Made by a program: the position numbers and the translations under genes. A model generated the notes under the pieces. That model did no database searches, had not been told where the DNA came from, and saw only the letters and a program-made list of their open reading frames with translations. This document shows, piece by piece, positions 7,006-9,283 of a stretch of 9,283 bases of DNA; position 1 is the first letter of the stretch, and every line of letters starts with the position of its first letter. The stretch comes from Flavobacteriaceae bacterium (lineage in GTDB: Bacteria > Bacteroidota > Bacteroidia > Flavobacteriales > Flavobacteriaceae). The stretch spans positions 1 through 9,283 of the forward strand of contig CANHNG010000046.1 of assembly GCA_947461915.1 (NCBI GenBank). The letters are read 5' to 3'.

Positions 7006-7530
7006 TTAATGCTTTTCAATTACTTTTACTTCTACTGCTCCAGTTTTTTCGAAAAAAGAAATAAGTTCTTTTTCATTGTTATTTACCGCAACTTCCATTA
7101 AGAAATGATCATCCGTTGTTCTTACATCTGGATTCTCTGCTTCTTTGAAAGGCCACAATCTACTTCTCATATAAAAAGTGATAACCATTAAATGCGCCGC
7201 AAAGAACACCGTTTCTTCAAACATAATTGGCACGAAAGAAGGCATATTTTGAATGTAACTAAAGCTTGGTTTTCCGCCAATATCTTGAGGCCAATCTTGA
7301 ATCATAATGTAATTCATCATCCAAGTTCCAAATGATAAGCCGCACAAACCATAGATAAAAGAACAAATAGCTATTCTTGTCGGGGCAAGTCCCATTGCTT
7401 TATCCAATCCGTGCACCGGAAATGGAGTAAAAACTTCTTCAATATGATGGTGTGCTGCACGAGTTTTCTTAACGGCATCCATCAATATATCATCGTCATT
7501 ATAAATGGCGTGTATTACTTTATTACTCAT
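7006..7530 (-). CDS. actD: Alternative complex III membrane subunit ActD (DUF3341 family)
   Basis: A 174-residue protein of the DUF3341 family, the ActD subunit of ACIII. It has a soluble N-terminal part of about 50 residues, two membrane helices (about 52-76 and 99-120), and a charged C-terminal tail of about 50 residues. Recognisable landmarks are TPFPVHGLD at 35-43 and GGKPSFSYIQNMPSFVPIMF at 85-104, which precedes helix 2. It binds no cofactor; in solved ACIII structures it packs against ActC/ActF. Its ATG overlaps the end of actC in ATGAGTAA, so translation is probably coupled. The gene ends 8 nt before actE. No alternative function is plausible in this position. Confidence 0.93.
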   Translation of the reverse strand: MSNKVIHAIYNDDDILMDAVKKTRAAHHHIEEVFTPFPVHGLDKAMGLAPTRIAICSFIYGLCGLSFGTWMMNYIMIQDWPQDIGGKPSFSYIQNMPSFVPIMFEETVFFAAHLMVITFYMRSRLWPFKEAENPDVRTTDDHFLMEVAVNNNEKELISFFEKTGAVEVKVIEKH

Positions 7531-8926
7531 GATGTGAATCTTTATTTGCTGCTCTTTCTCTAATGTAATTGTCTCCGGTTCCTTTCAATATTGTTTTTAC
7601 TTCCGCCTGGGCAATTACAGGGAATGTTCTGGCATATAATAAGAACAACACAAAGAAGAAACCTATTGTTCCTATGAAAATACCAATATCTACAAACGTT
7701 GGCGAAAACATAGTCCAAGATGAAGGAAGGTAATCTCTATGCAATGAAGTAACGATAATTACAAATCTTTCGAACCACATTCCAATATTTACAACAATCG
7801 AAATAATGAACGAGAACATAATACTTGTTCTTAATTTTTTGAACCACATAAATTGTGGAGAAAAAACGTTACAGGTCATCATCGACCAATAGGCCCACCA
7901 GTAAGGTCCAGTAGCTCTATTCAAGAATGCATATTGTTCGTATTCCACTCCAGAATACCAAGCAACAAAAAGTTCCGTGATATAAGCAACCCCTACAATA
8001 GAACCTGTAATCATGATTACAATGTTCATTAATTCGATATGCTGAATAGTAATATAAGCTTCTAGATTAGATACTTTTCTCATAACAATAAGCAAGGTGT
8101 TTACCATGGCAAATCCAGAAAAAACCGCTCCTGCAACAAAGTATGGAGGAAAAATGGTGGTATGCCATCCCGGTATAACCGAAGTAGCAAAGTCCATAGA
8201 TACAATAGTATGAACCGAAAGCACCAATGGTGTAGCCAAACCTGCAAGGACTAAGGAAACTTCTTCAAAACGTTGCCAGTCTTTTGCTCTTCCGCTCCAT
8301 CCAAAACTCAATATAGAATAAATTCGTTTATTGAAAGGAGTGATTGCTCTATCTCTAAGCATAGCAAAGTCTGGCAGTAAACCTGTCCACCAGAAAACCA
8401 ATGATACAGAAAGATAAGTCGAAATTGCAAATACGTCCCAAAGTAAAGGAGAGTTAAAGTTTACCCAAAGAGATCCAAATTGGTTTGGTATTGGTAAAAC
8501 CCAATAAGCTAACCAAGGGCGACCCATGTGGATAATTGGAAATAAACCTGCTTGAATTACGGAGAAAATAGTCATTGCTTCTGCAGAACGGTTAATCGCC
8601 ATTCTCCATCTTTGACGGAATAATAAAAGCACGGCTGAAATCAAAGTTCCCGCGTGACCAATACCAACCCACCAAACGAAGTTCGTGATATCCCAGGCCC
8701 AACCTACTGTTTTGTTCAATCCCCAAGTTCCGATACCAGTAGAAATAGTGTAAATAATACAGCCCAATCCCCAAAGGAAGGCTATTAAAGCGATTGAAAA
8801 TACAATCCACCATTGTTTGTTAGCTTTCCCCTCGACAGGTGCAGCAACATCTACTGTTACATCGTGATAAGATTTATCACCAATGATTAAAGGTTTTCTA
8901 ATGGGTGCGTCGTATATATGAGACAT
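7523..8926 (-). CDS. actC: Alternative complex III quinol-binding membrane subunit ActC (NrfD/PsrC family)
   Basis: A 467-residue NrfD/PsrC-like integral membrane protein with about ten hydrophobic segments (roughly 40-62, 84-103, 117-135, 163-181, 223-243, 259-282, 297-321, 345-360, 366-388 and 411-433). Family landmarks are GIGHAGTLISAVLLLFRQRW at 88-107, HMGRPW at 133-138 and the aromatic ITELFVAWYSG region at 316-326. In ACIII this subunit binds quinol on the periplasmic side and passes electrons towards the Fe-S clusters of ActB; His133 and Asp164 are candidate proton/quinol residues, by inference only. The ATG at 8926 is the natural start, 26 nt after actB. An AAAGGA lies only 2 nt before it, too close for a normal Shine-Dalgarno site. 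Its last 8 nt overlap the start of actD. Length and motifs fit ActC. NrfD or PsrC proper is excluded by the actDEF-cox context. Confidence 0.95.
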   Translation of the reverse strand: MSHIYDAPIRKPLIIGDKSYHDVTVDVAAPVEGKANKQWWIVFSIALIAFLWGLGCIIYTISTGIGTWGLNKTVGWAWDITNFVWWVGIGHAGTLISAVLLLFRQRWRMAINRSAEAMTIFSVIQAGLFPIIHMGRPWLAYWVLPIPNQFGSLWVNFNSPLLWDVFAISTYLSVSLVFWWTGLLPDFAMLRDRAITPFNKRIYSILSFGWSGRAKDWQRFEEVSLVLAGLATPLVLSVHTIVSMDFATSVIPGWHTTIFPPYFVAGAVFSGFAMVNTLLIVMRKVSNLEAYITIQHIELMNIVIMITGSIVGVAYITELFVAWYSGVEYEQYAFLNRATGPYWWAYWSMMTCNVFSPQFMWFKKLRTSIMFSFIISIVVNIGMWFERFVIIVTSLHRDYLPSSWTMFSPTFVDIGIFIGTIGFFFVLFLLYARTFPVIAQAEVKTILKGTGDNYIRERAANKDSHHE

Positions 8927-8952
8927 AATCCTTTAAATTGATTTTTAATTTT

Positions 8953-9283
8953 TTAAGTATTTCTAACTTTAACATGATAGAAAACATTTGGTTTTGTTCC
9001 CACATGTTCTAACAAATGATACATTCTTTCCTCTTCAACCAACTTGGCAACTTGACTTTCTTTGTCGTTAACATCTCCAAAAATCATTGCTCCAGTAGTA
9101 CAAGCACTAGAACATGCAGTTTGGAATTCTCCATCTACAATTGTTCTTCCTTCGTTTTTGGCTGCCAATATAGTTGCTTGTGTTTTTTGAATACACATAG
9201 AACATTTTTCCATAACTCCACGGGAACGAACATTTACATCTGGATTTAATACCATACGTCCTAAATCATCATTCATGTGGAAA
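8953..9283 (-). CDS. actB: Alternative complex III iron-sulfur subunit ActB, C-terminal end only (5' end beyond window)
   Basis: This is the last ~110 codons of ActB, the large periplasm-facing subunit of the quinol-oxidising alternative complex III (ACIII). The reading frame stays open to the window edge (codons for Phe-His precede the Met at 9276), so that Met is internal and the gene is cut by the window, not truncated in the genome. The visible part holds the end of the ferredoxin-like domain: the stretch PDVNVRSRGVMEKCSMC, then CSSACTTGA, giving a C-x2-C...C-x3-C pattern for 4Fe-4S binding as in the NrfC/PsrB family. The cysteine preceding TTGA is followed by Thr, where Pro is common in ferredoxins. 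In characterised ACIII, ActB joins an inactive molybdopterin-oxidoreductase-like domain to this Fe-S domain; that part is not visible here. actC follows after 26 nt. NrfC or PsrB of another complex is unlikely given the downstream actCDEF order. Confidence 0.93.
   Translation of the reverse strand, partial: FHMNDDLGRMVLNPDVNVRSRGVMEKCSMCIQKTQATILAAKNEGRTIVDGEFQTACSSACTTGAMIFGDVNDKESQVAKLVEEERMYHLLEHVGTKPNVFYHVKVRNT

Noticed and set aside
8927..8934. AAAGGATT before actC as a Shine-Dalgarno site
   Set aside because: The AAAGGA core is only 2 nt from the ATG, too close for normal pairing, and the other genes of the operon have no comparable site.
7523..9283. Polysulfide/nitrite reductase (PsrBC or NrfCD) reading of the Fe-S and NrfD-like proteins
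   Set aside because: The downstream DUF3341 protein, monohaem lipoprotein, ActF signature and coxBA fit alternative complex III only.

Overview
The window comes from an AT-rich Bacteroidota genome. Protein style points to Flavobacteriaceae, probably Flavobacterium or a close relative. The reasons are the gene order (alternative complex III genes running straight into cytochrome c oxidase genes), the scarcity of well-placed Shine-Dalgarno sequences, and a TAnnTTTG-type -7 promoter element before ruvB. The genus is an inference. All nine genes lie on the minus strand, so transcription runs from the right edge to the left.

Right and centre (about 9283 down to 2093): the 3' part of a respiratory operon, actB (C-terminal end only) - actC - actD - actE - actF - coxB - coxA. 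Gaps are 8 to 29 nt, and actC and actD overlap by 8 nt. The Act proteins form alternative complex III (ACIII), a quinol oxidase/electron carrier reductase that replaces cytochrome bc1. ActC and ActF are the large membrane subunits, ActB carries iron-sulfur clusters, ActE is a monohaem lipoprotein and ActD is a small two-helix membrane subunit. CoxB (CuA subunit) and CoxA (haem a/a3-CuB subunit) form an aa3-type oxygen reductase. In Flavobacterium johnsoniae the two enzymes form a structurally characterised supercomplex, so this operon encodes most of a quinol-to-oxygen electron path. The multihaem subunit ActA would be expected beyond the right edge. Oxidase subunit III is not in this window.

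A strong intrinsic terminator (stem 2045-2073) closes the operon just after coxA.

Left (2042 to 59): a separate two-gene unit, ruvB (Holliday-junction branch-migration motor) followed after 8 nt by queG (epoxyqueuosine reductase, last step of queuosine synthesis). Its likely promoter sits directly against the terminator, and its -7 element ends 4 nt before the ruvB ATG, so the transcript may be nearly leaderless. queG appears to start with TTG. Positions 1-58 are AT-rich and hold no gene or convincing terminator.

I see no mobile element, CRISPR array, tRNA, rRNA or undescribed system. The points worth a second look are details: a Lys in place of the usual Glu in the CuA loop of CoxB, an additional N-terminal membrane hairpin and a cupredoxin insertion in CoxB, His-rich segments in CoxA and ActF, and the compact terminator/promoter arrangement before ruvB.
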